From Acanthacorydalis orientalis (lineage: Eukaryota > Arthropoda > Insecta > Megaloptera > Corydalidae): 64,000 nt of DNA. This document shows, one piece after another, positions 54,865 to 64,000 of this stretch. The stretch's first letter is position 1. Each line of letters begins with the position of its first letter. Both the position numbers and the translations under genes were made by a program. The notes under the pieces were generated by a model. That model saw only the letters and a list, made by a program, of their open reading frames with translations. It made no database searches and was not told where the DNA came from. The stretch spans positions 313,001-377,000 of the forward strand of contig CM068323.1 of NCBI GenBank assembly GCA_034766995.1, given 5' to 3'.

Positions 54865-55880
54865 AGACAACCTGCACGTACGACTTCCTGACTCGGACAT
54901 CTCCGTTGAATACATAACTATACAGACGGACTGTAGACCTCGACTCAGTATCACTAGCCTCTGTATTATCCAGTTGGACCCACGTCACCTGGGCATAATA
55001 ACCACCGAAAATTCTCCTACCTGCCTTATAGGGGATTTCAATTCCACTCACCCTTCCTGGAACTGTCTCACCATAAACGAGAACGGCCAAAAGCTGTGCA
55101 AATTTTTGGATGAGGCAGAGGATCCATTATTTTTATCACATCACCCTCACCCACCCGACTACACCCTATACCCGGATTGTCCGGGTAGAAACCCATCAAC
55201 CATTAACCTCGCGCACGTAAGGAACATGGATAATCACCCTATCACCATACAAACGGTCGAAGGCCCCAACTCAGATCACATCCCGGTCCTAATAACCATC
55301 GGCCGGATGTGCAAAATGGCTCCAAGGGCGAAAGGCAGGTACGACTATAGCCAGGCAGACTGGAAGGGTTATAAGAGTTCCCTCAACCAGTTGATCTGCC
55401 TTCCGGGAAATTTGATAAGCAGCGTCGATGTCGACAGCTGTATCAATGAACTTGAAAATACAATGAGGCAAGCGGTGGACTTGCATATCCCGAAAGTGCG
55501 TAGACCCACTGTACCTCAGTATCGGCCCTCGGTGATGTCACTGAATTCATAAGTTCCCGATATTACGCCAGGAAGTGGAAAATTACACGCGACGTCCGCT
55601 ATGCGACCGAACTGAACCGGCTCTCTAAAGCCATTTCCGCCGCTGTCAGGGCGGAGAGGAAGGATATTTGGAAGAAACATGTCCTGAAGGTGCTGCAGGA
55701 CAACAATAACACAGTGAACTCTAGTCAGGACACTAAGATCGTTCCGAGATCCTCCTGTCGCCCTCATCACTGACAACGGCGTATTTTCAACAGCCACTGG
55801 CAGAGCCGAGATCATTTGGACAAACTCATACCATATCGCAACGCCTTGGAAATTCTACCTATGACACAAAAATCACAAGT
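54865..55880 (+). pseudogene. Jockey B-type ORF2 fragment
   Basis: Endonuclease and linker region homologous to 19425-20420: VRLPDSDIS, GDFNSTHPSWNCLTINENG (about 55028), NPSTINLAHV, SDHIPVLITIGR (55275), YSQADWKGYKSSLNQLICLP, and VDLHIPKVRRPTVPQYRPS (about 55470). The first 230 codons are open. A stop at about 55550 and frameshifts follow, and it ends before the RT core. More diverged from B than C is. Confidence 0.88.
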
Positions 55881-56475
55881 GCCTTACTCTCACGTCCGCT
55901 GCCTACCAAGCCGCACGTTGGAGCCGGTAACCTCAGTAAGCTGGAGTGAGGGCCAACAAGAGAAAGCTAATAGAGTCGACATCCACTACAGTAAATGTAT
56001 GGGTATGTGAATATTCTACTGGAGGAGCTTGAGCCACATGCGGAGCTCTGCCCTCTAACGCATGTGTGAGTCACGCTCCATTTTCGGACTAGACCCTCTT
56101 AGGTCAGTGCCTCTGGCTTGGAACGTACGGTAGTCAGTCTAAAAAAAGGGAATCCTAGCCCCATTCGAATGGAGCGAGTGGCTGGGCCAACCACTTTATG
56201 ACGAATACGATGGCAACCTTTACCATTACCATTATCTATTGCATGTGAATAGCTGGAACCTAGCAATGATGGAGGTACTGCAGTTCGTCGCCGAAGCCAC
56301 ACAGCAAGCGTTGAATGAGGATAGATGAAGAGTTATCTTAGACAGATGTGATGAATAGGACTATAATGCCATATTACCATCCATGGTTGAATGTGACAAC
56401 CAACTGCATACAATGCACCAAGAAAAGGAAAAGTGTGACTATATTCTCACAGAGACCTCATAAAACATTACCAGA
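55881..56475. other. Unrecognised stretch
   Basis: No motif recognised. It may be flank or UTR of the LINE-like fragment that follows. Confidence 0.3.
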
Positions 56476-57010
56476 GTGCGCATAGTGGCGTCATTCCTGT
56501 CTGGGGGTGTCACAAGTGTGACGGTGTTTTCAGGGGGAGTTTTCATTCTATTCATTGCCATTTTCCAAAGTGTGAGAGGGGAACCTGTAGCCTCGGCGGC
56601 GTGTAACCCTCTGCGGAGAGTGCCTCAGGCAGTTTGGGTTCCAACGCGAACTTACCCAACACGAACGGCACGCTCACCAAAGCAAAAGAAATAAGGACCG
56701 AGCAGCGACAGACACCCGCGACTGCGACGACGTCCAAAAGGAAGAGAGGTCGCGAAGCTAGAGTTTGGTCAGGTACTTGGTTAGAACGCATTTTCTCATC
56801 AGGGCGATGCGCTCCGGCGCCACCTGAGATATATTATATATATATTATATGAGATATATAATATTTCCAGTCTTTACTGAAGTTGTGGTTGAGTATCACC
56901 TCAAAAACCGCAAGTGTAACAGTGCACCCGGACCGAATGTGGTAGTGACCAGTATGCTCTCCAAAACTGGTGTGCCATGACTTTTGAGTGTCATGTTCTC
57001 TCTGGGACAC
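56476..57010 (+). pseudogene. Possible non-Jockey LINE fragment (zinc finger plus RT finger motif)
   Basis: One frame reads CDGVFRGSFHSIHCHFPKC near 56518, a C2H2-like pattern of the kind found at the N-terminus of some LINE polyproteins. Then from about 56880 HLKNRKCNSAPGPNVVVTSM, resembling the RT motif-1 signature (SAPGPD). Between them is a Thr/Lys/Arg-rich stretch and an ATAT region. Clade not resolved. Confidence 0.4.
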
Positions 57011-57183
57011 ATGCTTGGCGGATGCAGTTCATTTCATGACAGTGTCATACATCGGCCGATGAAATAGTCCCGTTCCTCCAGGAGTGCTTCACTGCGATGC
57101 CGAAACACGATGATTGCACTATGCGCGCTGAGGTTCTCGATCGAATTGGCAAATCGATTCTTGGACAATCCTACATTTCGACC

Positions 57184-57565
57184 GTAAGGTCTCCTGCGCA
57201 TGTTTACGTTCTTGCGCATGGAAAAGGGGGATATATAAGACGATACATAAGTACCCAGAACCGATAAGTCGGTCAGCAAAGGGTGGGCTCCTTTTGCTAC
57301 TACGGTGATCCGATGTCATCTTAACGATTTGACGATGACCGATAACTAGATATCGCCCTTCTGACGGATGTTTCCTACGCTTGTTTACGTCCATGCGTAG
57401 GGGGAAGGAGGAAATAAACAAAGAAATATATAACGTATTTAGTACCGTCTATAGCCGGTCATCAATGATACGACCTTCCAATTCAGCGGAGGAGAGAGTC
57501 ACACGTGGCCAAGTACTAATAAGCCAGCCACAAGGAAGGGTGAGCTCCTTCCGATGCAGTGATAA
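57184..57565 (+). repeat. Tandem promoter-like units
   Basis: Two related units: 57184-57306 and 57364-57565. Each has YRCGCNTGTTTACGT, a purine-rich run leading to an ATATATAA (57230) or AATATATAAC (57425) TATA-like element, GATAAGTCGGTCA or TAGCCGGTCA, and GGGTGRGCTCCTT. The second carries about 77 extra bases. It looks like duplicated 5'-UTR/promoter monomers. Confidence 0.5.
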
Positions 57566-57639
57566 AAACTAGGGAGTCGTACACGTGGTTAAGATTTGGA
57601 AGTCTGCCAACCATAATAGTTGTCAAGCACTTGGATCAT

Positions 57640-58265
57640 CATCCGACCACCGTGCGAACGAATACCCCAAATCAGATCACATTCCGGTCCTACTAACAAT
57701 CGACCGGGTCAACAGGATAGCTCCTAGGGCAAAACCTTGGTAAAAGTACAGCCAGGTAGACTGGAAGGGATACAAACGTTCTCATCCAGCAGATCTGCCT
57801 TCCGGAAAAATCACTGAGCACTGCTGACATCTACACATGTATCAGTGAACTTGAAAAGAGCATGAAGCAATCAGTTGACTTGCACATCCCGAAGGTGCGT
57901 ATACCAGCCATACACCAGTATCGATCTTAACGCGAAACCCAGGACCTCGTAAGTTCCAGATATCACGCCAAGAAAAAAATGGGAATTGGCCAGGGACGTC
58001 CGCAGAGAAGACCGAACGGAATTAGCTCTCGATAGACAACCTCTACGCAGTCGAAAAGAAAAAGAAGATACTATGTAAGAAACAAGACCTCAAGGTTCTT
58101 GTAGAAAACAAGAACATAGTGCAGCTCTTAATGAAGCGGCTACGCTCGCCTCAAGACACCCACCGTCCTCATCACAAAGAGCAGACTAGCAACAACATCT
58201 GCAGAGATCCGAAGCCATCGCCCGGCCCTTCAGCAAAACGTCCATCCTCTCTAACACGTTCACCA
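57640..58265 (+). pseudogene. Jockey B-type ORF2 fragment, decayed
   Basis: SDHIPVLLTIDR near 57675, WKGY near 57767, LQQICLPEKSLSTADIYTCI (about 57785), ELEKSMKQSVDLHIPKVR (57850), then a broken linker region to about 58260. Homologous to 19815-20310. Every 50-100 bases there is a stop or indel. Confidence 0.8.
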
Positions 58266-58284
58266 ACACCGTGGTTCGTATGAC

Positions 58285-58985
58285 GGCTCCGGTGACTCAA
58301 CAACACTGTGGCTACCAACTGGTTCCAGGCAATCAGGTAGTATTATTGGTAAATGTACGGGTTTGAACAGTAGGAGGTTCTGCACTAGAGCTTGCTCGTA
58401 TTCTTTGTGATCCTGGATTTCTGGTCAAATTTATTTCAGACCATTTAGGTAACCAATTGCAGCTGTGCTCAAGCCACTTCGAAATTCAGATTCAGGATCC
58501 CCTTATTAACATCATGTTCCGCTTCTGTCCTGTTGGCATTACTGCCGACTTTGAGAAGATGTTCAGGCAGGTGTTGATGATTCCAGAGCATCGCGACTCC
58601 AGTGAATTCTTTGGAAGGAATCTCCAGCAGAGCAAATTGACATTCTGACTACGGCGATTTGTAGCATGGCAAGCATTTCCTACAACACAGTACGTGCAAT
58701 GCGTGAATGCGACCCAAGTCGGGTAGCTGCCTCACAGAAGGCGATTTTATCCTCATTTTACGTCGATGACTTCCTGACGAGTGTCAACTGCACGAACGAG
58801 AGAATGCGCTTGGCTGCAGATATTGACACGGTATGTTCAGTCGGGCACTTTAAACTGTGGAAATGGAATTCTAATGATGCACAGGCTCTTACGGATTACA
58901 AGAAAAGCTCCTACTTCCGGGGAACTGGCTCTTGACTCGTCGACCGTATCAGTACTTGGTTTTCATCTGGATCCTTCCACGGACG
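58285..58985 (+). pseudogene. BEL/Pao protease-RT relic
   Basis: A degenerate protease (GGSALELARILCDPGFLVKF near 58375; active-site D[ST]G replaced by DPG) is followed by RT pieces: ITADFEKMFRQVLMIPEHRD (motif A region, 58542) and FYVDDFLTSV (YVDD motif C, 58759), then GHFKLWKWNSN and a VLGFHLDPSTDELFF segment near 58950. Distance and frames show a deletion between motifs A and C. YVDD with this context is typical of BEL/Pao rather than gypsy. Confidence 0.85.
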
Positions 58986-60335
58986 AACTCTTCTTCAAAG
59001 GGGAACTAGGATCGATCCATGGCCCCGTGTCTAAACAAGAACTCCTCAAGGCGGAGGAATTCCCGCCACTCAAAAATAAGACCAGCGTAGCCCGAGCTGC
59101 AACATCAGCCAGCACCCGCGATGCACGCGAAACCATTAACAACAACGCAACATCATCTGTTATCCCAATGAGATGGAAAAATTACACCTGCCGAGAAAGG
59201 TGATACAGATAACAAACTTGTTGCTAGACCTATACTAGTTTCCCAGTACCGTTCAACAGGTGAACATGACACTCAGAACATGTATCTCCCAGACGGAGAG
59301 GCTAATTGCATTTAACAAATTCGATAAAACTGCACCATACCGTACACGTATGTAAACATAGTAAACCGAAATATCCAGAGGTCTTAGAAAGATAATGACC
59401 TCATCCAATTCATATCAGTCTACAGTATTGACATGTCCGTCATTGGTGACACACGCCTCTTCTCGCGGCAAAATTTCACACTCCTAAATTACTTAATGTA
59501 CAGATGCTACCGTTCAACTTCACGAGGGGGACTGCTGACCGCCATCAGAAGAGGAACGTCATGCACGCCTCTTTCCCGGACGACTGACTGCGAACACATC
59601 ATAATTCAAATTGAAGGCAGAACTAAGATACACCTGACAGGTATGTATGTAGAACAAATTAATCCTGACCATCTTCTCGTCTTGCAGCTCACAACATACT
59701 CTCAGCCCTAATCGTCGACTTCAACGCCACAGATACATCCTGGAAATGTCTCACCACCAACACTAACAGCAAAAAAATCTTCCAGTTCCTTGAAGAATAC
59801 CCCCACCACCGAACACGTCTTCACCCCCACACCCATACCCCTGACAACCCCAGAAAGTCTTTGTCGACCATAGATTTGGCAATCACTAAACTATGCAACA
59901 ACCTATCCGTCATAATCAGTACCTCCGAAGGCCCGCAGGCAGTCGGAACACGTTCTTGTAATTGCTGAGCTTGGTGACATCACCCCAAGTCGCAAAAAAG
60001 GACGAAATGATACGATTACAGTCGCGCTGACTGAAAAACAATATAATAAACACTTCAACCAGGAGACAGCCGACACAGGAACATCCGGGACTGCCGAGAA
60101 AATCGATGCGGCCATTATGCACATGAAAGACCTCATAAAAACTACAGCATCACTCTACATACCGAGAAGCAGCAGTGATCGAGTTCCGGTATAGCCCGAC
60201 GGTCGAAATAAAAAATCAAATTTGACTTCGCAACTCGATAAAGAAAAAGTGGCACAGAAAACGGGATTGAGTGTTCAAGAAATGGATAAACAGACTGTCC
60301 AACTCAAGATTCGACATCGCAAGAGGATGAAAATA
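58986..60335 (+). pseudogene. Jockey A/E-type relic 'G' (ORF1 end plus ORF2 start)
   Basis: KQELLKAEEFPPLKNKTSVA (about 59020) matches the ORF1 tail linker, and RTCISQTERLIAFNKFDKT near 59275 the ORF1 C-terminus. The endonuclease start follows: VIGDTRLFSRQNF (59436), a 92-codon open frame to 59711 (RGGLLTAIRRG, IQIEGRTKIHLTGMYV), and after frame changes the linker DTGTSGTAEKIDAAIMHMKD (about 60070) and LIKTTASLYIPRSS. Ends near 60335. Older than copies A, E and F. Confidence 0.8.
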
Positions 60336-60429
60336 CATGTATTATTAATCCGCAACAGAATTTTCGACGAAATATTTTAAAGTTTTGTAATTTACCGGAT
60401 AAAAATGTATAAACATTTTTGTAATCACA

Positions 60430-60668
60430 GATAAACAATATATAGACGGAGGCTTTTGTTATTATTGTATAAAGAAAACAAAACAAAAGTGGGTAAATGG
60501 ATCAAATTCAAGTCAAAGAGAAAACTGTGCCGGTACATTAGCAAAGAAATGGCAGATAATAGACATTCCATGAGTCCTGATGTGGTAGAAAGTAAATGGA
60601 AGACATTAGAGCGCCAATCTAAGAAAACAAAATGTTTAAATAAACAAACTGATACCACGCACGCATGG
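60430..60668 (+). pseudogene. Myb/SANT-like domain gene, N-terminal part
   Basis: Reads LLLYKENKTKVGKWIKF then YISKEMADNRHSMSPDVVES and KWKTLERQSKKTKCLNK. This is the Myb/SANT-like DNA-binding fold common in insect transposon-associated and host proteins. The frame is lost at 60669, where BEL/Pao LTR sequence begins. The C-terminal part appears to be at 62217-62556. Confidence 0.7.
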
Positions 60669-60769
60669 TGTTAGGGATTCGGAGAATCCCGAATGGCCAG
60701 TACATCTAGTGCTGGTCGTTACCCGCACCTGCACGATCGGGCCGTGTGCGGCGGAGTTTTCTCCACTCT

Positions 60770-61330
60770 TCCGGTGATCCAGTACATTTTTAACAGCAAG
60801 TTGGGCTTCTCCGGGCAGCCCCCACCTATCCAGGCACTTCAGTGCTCTGTCGAGCATAGTTACTGTCCGGATCAGACAGTTCAATTCTGGAATCTTGAAG
60901 AGATACCAATGTTCATCAATAACCTGACTCCCGATGAGACGGCTTGGGAAGAACACACCAGCCAAGACGCACTCCAGGACTTCCACAGGTGTCTACGTAG
61001 CAAGACTCCCATTCCGCACCGCCATTGCAGCCGAGCACGAAAACGACCGAGACCCAGTTCTAAGGTTCCACAATTCCAATTTCATGACCAAGGATGAACA
61101 TCTCGGCCATATGTCTCAGGCCGAGCCCACGATGCCAGGTACTCTTGATATCTGCACCATCAAGACCGCCACCACTGAGCTCCGCCGACCTGTCAGCAAG
61201 TTGTGCTGGTTGCCCATCCCATTGGATTCTACGACGTCTGGTGATGGGCAAAAGCTGTCCCCTTACTCCATGGCAGCTCCAGGTTCGATTTCTCCATTGT
61301 CTACTGGCACTACGTGCCAGGGTGGGGAGT
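60770..61330 (+). pseudogene. BEL/Pao pol relic
   Basis: FWNLEEIPMFINNLTPDETA (60886 on) followed, after a frame change, by HSRTSTGVYVARLPFRTAIA (about 60970) is the region between protease and RT in BEL/Pao pol. LGHMSQAEPT follows near 61105. Then TATTELRRPVSKLCWLPIP (about 61165), which matches the C-terminal tail of BEL/Pao integrase (DUF5641-like), just before the 3' LTR. RT and integrase cores are deleted. Confidence 0.8.
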
Positions 61331-61331
61331 A

Positions 61332-61739
61332 TATTCGGGCTTTTTGAGAATCCCGAATGGCTCCTTCATCCCCACTGGTCACTCTACGTCACTGCACAAC
61401 GTGACCATACATCTCTTGCAGGTACGTAGCCTTGTGCAGGTGCAGTGCAGGTGCAGGCTGCGTCGTCATAGTTCTCGGTACATTTCCGAGAGTTCCGATC
61501 GGTCAGCACATTCTGTGCTGAAGGGCCGTGTGCAAGATCTCCTCCATGCATCTCTGCCCTAAGGCATATATAAAAGCCGTTGTGTCGTTCTGGCAGCACT
61601 GAGGAGTGTCTCATTGGATTCCATCCAGAGTAGACGTGTTTTATTTTGCTCTGTAGCAACAGCTGTGTAATATTCCGTAATACAAACCACCCGCCGAGTG
61701 CCGACATCCGACACCACGCGTCGAAGGTGTTGACAAACA
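61332..61739 (+). mobile_element. BEL/Pao 3' LTR, 408 bp
   Basis: Start TATTCGGGCTTTTTGAGAAT (TG mutated to TA), GAATCCCGAATGG, a GGGCCGTGTGCAA block near 61525, a CCCGCCGAGTGCC remnant of the terminal hairpin and end TTGACAAACA. Length and ends match the LTRs at 29809 and 35788. Confidence 0.75.
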
Positions 61740-62054
61740 CGGGTCGGCTAGACAACGTGGTCTAGCGGACGGGCAACTTGCTTGACAAGGGTCGACAGGT
61801 CTGCGGATAACCATAAACAACAGTGCGGTGTGTCTATGTGCTGTGCTGTTCAGTGATGTGCTGTTAACTGTGCCCTTGTGTAGTGATGTGCCTGTGACTG
61901 TGTACAAAAACCACATATGTGCCGACTACCCACGCCGCGTAGTGATGTGAGAGTGTGTACGGACTGACGTTAAGATTGACATTCCGGCCTACCCACATCC
62001 TTATGTGCGGTTAGCGAAACATACGATCGTGTGTGTTTAAGTGCGGTCGTATAG
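61740..62054. other. Unrecognised GT-rich stretch
   Basis: Repeated GTAGTGATGTG motifs (near 61880 and 61938). No coding signal. Confidence 0.4.
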
Positions 62055-62140
62055 ACCTACAACATCCGGCCTGAGCAATTTGGCTTCCGAAGTGGATATT
62101 CCACAATCCACCAACTGGCTAGAATTGTGCATAATTGAGA
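62055..62140 (+). pseudogene. Jockey RT motif-2 scrap
   Basis: NIRPEQFGFRSGYSTIHQLA, homologous to PEQFGFRKKHSTTHQLARI of element B (about 20828). Confidence 0.75.
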
Positions 62141-62216
62141 TTAAAATAGTGGTGTGATTATTAGAAACAATCCATCTTGAAACACTACATCCAAAAATGA
62201 GTAAATAAAATTTTTA

Positions 62217-62556
62217 GGAAACAGAATCCACACAAACAGAAGAAATAACGATTACAAGCCCAGCCAATTCTCAACCAGAATCCAGATGTGCTGGTACTCA
62301 ATCTACATCTACATATGAACATGGTCGTATTACTCCACGATTGAAGAGGCAAAAGAAAGCTGTATCTGCTTCTGACCGAGCATTGAGAATAGTAGGAGAA
62401 CGCCTAGCTCCAATACAAGAAGATAAATTTGATATTGTTGGTAAAAATGTGGCCGCTAAACTTCGCACACTGCAGAACGAGCAACGCATTCATGCAGAGA
62501 AGCTCATTAATGACGCATTATATGAAGCAGAACTTAACAACTTAAGTAGAGGTTGA
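62217..62556 (+). pseudogene. Myb/SANT-like protein, C-terminal exon
   Basis: Preceded by an acceptor-like AAATTTTTAG (ends 62216). Open to the stop at 62554-62556: ETESTQTEEITITSP, then ALRIVGERLAPIQEDKF, IVGKNVAAKLRTLQNEQRIH and AEKLINDALYEAELNN. The last part is a helical tail typical of insect Myb/SANT- or MADF-associated proteins. Orientation and context suggest it is the other end of the gene at 60430. Confidence 0.6.
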
Positions 62557-62825
62557 CATGTATCTCTCAGTGCAGTACAACAACGATCACCTAAATGTAT
62601 GCAGCAAGAAGTTTTAACATACAAATAGGGATAAAGAATATCTAATTTTATAAAAGAATATCTAATTTGTTCCTTTCTGTATTGCATGTACGAACTAAGC
62701 TTTTCAGAAGCTTCTGTTAAGGATACTTAATATATATAAAGATTATTGTTTTGTTTGTTATAAATAAAAACAAATTATCCTTAAACAAGACTTGACAATT
62801 ATTTTATTCTCTATTTTGACTTCTA
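62557..62825. other. AT-rich 3' flank
   Basis: No gene; possible 3' UTR of the preceding exon with AATAAAAA near 62765. Confidence 0.4.
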
Positions 62826-63128
62826 ATGACAATGGAGAAACTACTATCTCAAATAATTCTCGAAGTACCCGACAAACTCGAGTTGAATAGGCGCAGGTCG
62901 AAATCCTACTACGACAAGAAGACGAGAAATCTCCTAGAGCTCGTGATCGGTCAACCAGTGACGGTGCAAATTCACCCGGACGTCGACAAAACGTGGGAAA
63001 AAGGAAAAATAGTGAATAAGTTCAGTGACAGAGACTATGTAATTAATGTCAAGGGAACAAATTACAGACGCAACTTAGTTCATATTCGACCTACGACAAA
63101 GTTTTCTCAACGCTTAGAGCCTCTGTGA
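62826..63128 (+). pseudogene. Ty3/gypsy integrase C-terminal fragment
   Basis: 100-codon open frame. RRRSKSYYDKKTRNL, ELVIGQPVTVQIHPDVDKTW, EKGKIVNKFSDRDYVIN and NYRRNLVHIRP match the chromo-like or GPY/F-type tail of gypsy integrases (KxYYDK..., VxVQ..., W.KG.I, YRRN..HLRP). Only the tail is present; it ends at TGA 63126-63128. Confidence 0.8.
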
Positions 63129-64000
63129 ATTCAGTCATTGACAACAGACTCATTGTCTTTGATTCAACGACAAAGTCTATTATCTAGTCCACAGGCAACT
63201 CCTGCGATTCAGCGGGTCGACCCTTCTACCAAACGTGAATGGGAAATGAAGATCAATCGGTGTCCGATCAAACTAGACACCATCGGTGAGAATATTTCAC
63301 AGAATTCCAGGTCATCTTCAGAAAGAACCACCTGGACTGAGTTTGAGAGCTTTCTCGACGACAGAATCCATACTCTCGAGATGACTACTCCCATACGGGT
63401 TTATGAAATCAACTACCGCACCTCCACCAGGAAACCTGTTCCAAGAATCTCGACCTCCAACGTGCACCATGCCACCAGCAAGGAAGTTCCACCTGCGACG
63501 AGGCTCTGTTCGTTCTGCAGTCAGGACCACCGTAATTATAGCTGTCCTGTGCTGCGTAAACTCCCCGTAGAAGAGAGGTTAACCCTGGCCCGGAGGCATG
63601 CTCTATGCCACAACTGTCTCGGCGCGCACCCTCGCAAGAAACGTTTATCAAAGAAGAAGTGTGTCCATTGCAACAGGCAGCACAGCACTCTGTTGCACGC
63701 TGATAACTCATCATCCAAGAAGTCCACATTGTCTATGTCGTCAGACGTCTGTCCGAATGCTGGATACACAAGTCCTCAGGAGGTCCAGAGTCTCGTAGTG
63801 AGGGGCCCTATTGCTGATCAGATTGTGATTCTAGCCACAGCCTTGGTGACAGTAGTGGCCCCTACAGGTGTCGCAATGATAAATCGAGTTCCCCTCGACT
63901 GCGGGTCTGAGGCCTCGTTCGTCTACGGTCGACTGGCGCAGATGCTTAATCTTCCGGTCATCAAGGCGAAGTCTCGTCTAAGCGGCATTGGTGGAGTCAC
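63129..64000 (+). CDS. BEL/Pao gag C-terminus and protease, open at window end
   Basis: A frame without any stop from 63129 to the last base, about 290 codons; recognisable from about 63225. FESFLDDRIHTLE (gag helical region), zinc motifs CSFCSQDHRNYSC and CHNCLGAHPRKK, then CVHCNRQHSTLLHAD, the standard BEL gag knuckle array. Then NRVPLDCGSEASFVYGRLAQ, the aspartic protease region, with DCG where D[ST]G is usual. It continues outside the window. It shares its frame with the preceding gypsy fragment but is separated by a stop. No start is visible, so it is 5'-truncated. The cleanest BEL coding stretch here. Confidence 0.88.
   Translation, partial: MQSLTTDSLSLIQRQSLLSSPQATPAIQRVDPSTKREWEMKINRCPIKLDTIGENISQNSRSSSERTTWTEFESFLDDRIHTLEMTTPIRVYEINYRTSTRKPVPRISTSNVHHATSKEVPPATRLCSFCSQDHRNYSCPVLRKLPVEERLTLARRHALCHNCLGAHPRKKRLSKKKCVHCNRQHSTLLHADNSSSKKSTLSMSSDVCPNAGYTSPQEVQSLVVRGPIADQIVILATALVTVVAPTGVAMINRVPLDCGSEASFVYGRLAQMLNLPVIKAKSRLSGIGGV

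Larger units (their letters stand above)
60669..61739 (+). mobile_element. Internally deleted BEL/Pao element
   Basis: Begins with about 100 bp of LTR (TGTTAGGGATTCGGAGAATC), passes straight into pol remains, and ends with a full LTR at 61332-61739. Flanks CATGG and CGGGT do not match, so no target duplication is visible. Confidence 0.75.

Overview
This 64-kb window looks like insect nuclear DNA, probably from a hymenopteran and possibly an ant. That is an inference from AT-rich spacers, CpG-rich accessory stretches, the set of transposon families and the TTAGG-like motifs; nothing fixes a species. I found no convincing intact host gene and no convincing functional tRNA or rRNA gene. Almost all recognisable coding sequence is transposable-element debris, layered by nested insertion, with a 100-N assembly gap at 3680-3779.

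Layout. 1-3679: copy of a Jockey-clade LINE (here 'A/E-type') whose ORF2 has lost most of its reverse-transcriptase core. 3780-16487: AT-rich DNA holding an RTE-like relic, an antisense mariner with both ITRs, a mariner split by a piggyBac, and a 76-bp mariner MITE. 16488-26376: head-to-tail Jockey array: an A/E-type 3' tail, a nearly complete 6-kb 'B-type' element with few lesions, then two ORF1-only copies (C, D). 26520-27850: degenerate minisatellite with higher-order structure. 28030-31340: unrecognised CpG-rich DNA, a solo LTR with an exact 5-bp target duplication, and a BEL/Pao gag relic. 31600-38000: a MITE, two Ty3/gypsy relics, nested LTRs and a large inverted repeat. 38341-43258: MADF-BESS and PIF/Harbinger transposase relics, mariner C-terminal fragments and a 1-kb foldback element. 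43400-48086: gypsy scrap, unexplained CpG-rich DNA and a hAT element with TIRs on the minus strand. 48195-51700: second RT-core-deleted A/E-type copy. 51700-60335: microsatellites and further Jockey, hAT, BEL and other LINE fragments. 60430-62556: Myb/SANT-like gene relic split by BEL/Pao debris. 62826-64000: gypsy integrase tail, then a BEL/Pao gag-protease frame still open at the window edge.

How the pieces relate. The autonomous-looking unit is element B (ORF1 RNA-binding protein plus ORF2 endonuclease/RT), inactivated by only four visible lesions. The A/E copies share one RT-core deletion and keep ORF1 and the 3' UTR, as expected of a family mobilised in trans. Both types share a 25-nt 3'-UTR block, CCGG-T6-GAAA[A/C]-T6-CCGG, and the B/C/D copies each carry a 30-nt uORF just before the ORF1 start. 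These are the most interesting candidate functional elements here. All functional statements about them are inference.
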